NCBI GenBank assembly: GCA_039923935.1
Contig: JBDTBU010000387.1
Location: 1-5,776 of the forward strand
Direction: 5' to 3'
Source: Paraktedonobacter sp039923935
Lineage (GTDB): Bacteria; Chloroflexota; Ktedonobacteria; Ktedonobacterales; Ktedonobacteraceae
Length of the DNA: 5,776 nucleotides
Shown: positions 5,576 through 5,776 of the stretch, in pieces
How positions within the stretch are numbered: the stretch's first letter is position 1
Layout of the letters: each line of letters opens with the position of its first letter
The notes under the pieces: model-generated
What the model was told of the DNA's origin: nothing
Database searches by the model: none
The model's input: the letters and a program-made list of their open reading frames with translations, nothing else
Program-made: the position numbers and the translations under genes

Positions 5576-5776
5576 TTACTCTTCGTCGTCGTCTTCTTCG
5601 TCGTCTTCCAACACAAAATTCAGACCTTGGTATAGTTCCTCGATCTCTACACGCACATTAATGCTAGCAAACTCCACAGTTGCGCCAAAGCTATAGTAAC
5701 GATGTTTCCACATTTCGACGTTCTGCTCGTCACGTTGCCAAATTTGGATGTATGGTAGGTACTGATTCACCAGAAC
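5576..5776 (-). CDS. Hypothetical protein with acidic C-terminus (5' end missing)
   Basis: The C-terminal 66 residues of a protein I do not recognise. The frame is open to the window edge, reading VLVNQYLPYIQIWQRDEQN. A GTG at 5770 could act as a start but has no ribosome binding site before it, so the gene most likely continues outside the window. The visible part is aromatic-rich with alternating hydrophobic residues (YYSFGATVEFASINVRVEI), suggesting beta structure. It ends in a run of eleven or so residues that are nearly all Asp and Glu (EDDEEDDDEE). No cysteine, membrane segment or catalytic motif is visible. The acidic tail is probably disordered and could mediate binding to basic partners or metal, but this is speculation. 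The gene ends just ahead of a strong hairpin terminator. Confidence 0.75.
   Translation of the reverse strand, partial: VLVNQYLPYIQIWQRDEQNVEMWKHRYYSFGATVEFASINVRVEIEELYQGLNFVLEDDEEDDDEE

Overview
The window most likely comes from a Chloroflexota bacterium, plausibly of the class Ktedonobacteria. This is an inference from gene content and protein style: a eukaryote-type Ser/Thr kinase fused to a long TPR array, a bacterial LITAF-like protein, a Mn-type superoxide dismutase, moderate GC and strong purine-rich Shine-Dalgarno sites. No rRNA or marker gene is present to confirm it.

Layout. (1) Bases 1-1964, plus strand: the 3' part of a soluble Ser/Thr kinase gene. The N-lobe start lies outside the window, and the C-terminus is an unbroken array of about thirteen TPR units. 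(2) Bases 1963-2019: a 21-bp perfect hairpin fills the gap between the kinase stop and the convergent dismutase stop, acting as a probable shared two-way terminator. (3) Bases 2025-2642, minus strand: Fe/Mn superoxide dismutase, Mn-type by its active-site residues. (4) Bases 2643-2985: a 343-base divergent intergenic region with a candidate operator-like dyad and a possible promoter. (5) Bases 2986-3279, plus strand: a 97-residue LITAF-like zinc-ribbon membrane protein with a Gln/Trp/Pro hexapeptide repeat at its N-terminus. (6) Bases 3295-5462, minus strand: an epoxide-hydrolase-type alpha/beta hydrolase followed by two overlapping short CHR (chromate transporter family) genes, possibly one transcription unit. 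(7) Bases 5502-5568: a second very long hairpin, a probable terminator for the gene upstream on the minus strand. (8) Bases 5576-5776, minus strand: the C-terminus of an unrecognised protein with an acidic tail.

Taken together, the window is a set of small neighbouring transcription units separated by long-stem hairpins, not one pathway. Dismutase, CHR transporter and epoxide hydrolase could all fit oxidative or xenobiotic stress, but only the CHR pair shows a direct functional link (8-base overlap, complementary halves). I found no CRISPR array, tRNA, rRNA, insertion sequence or phage gene. I see no convincing undescribed multi-gene system. The most unusual items are the LITAF-like protein with its repeat tail, the atypical CHR half with an extra hydrophilic tail, and the long-stem terminators.
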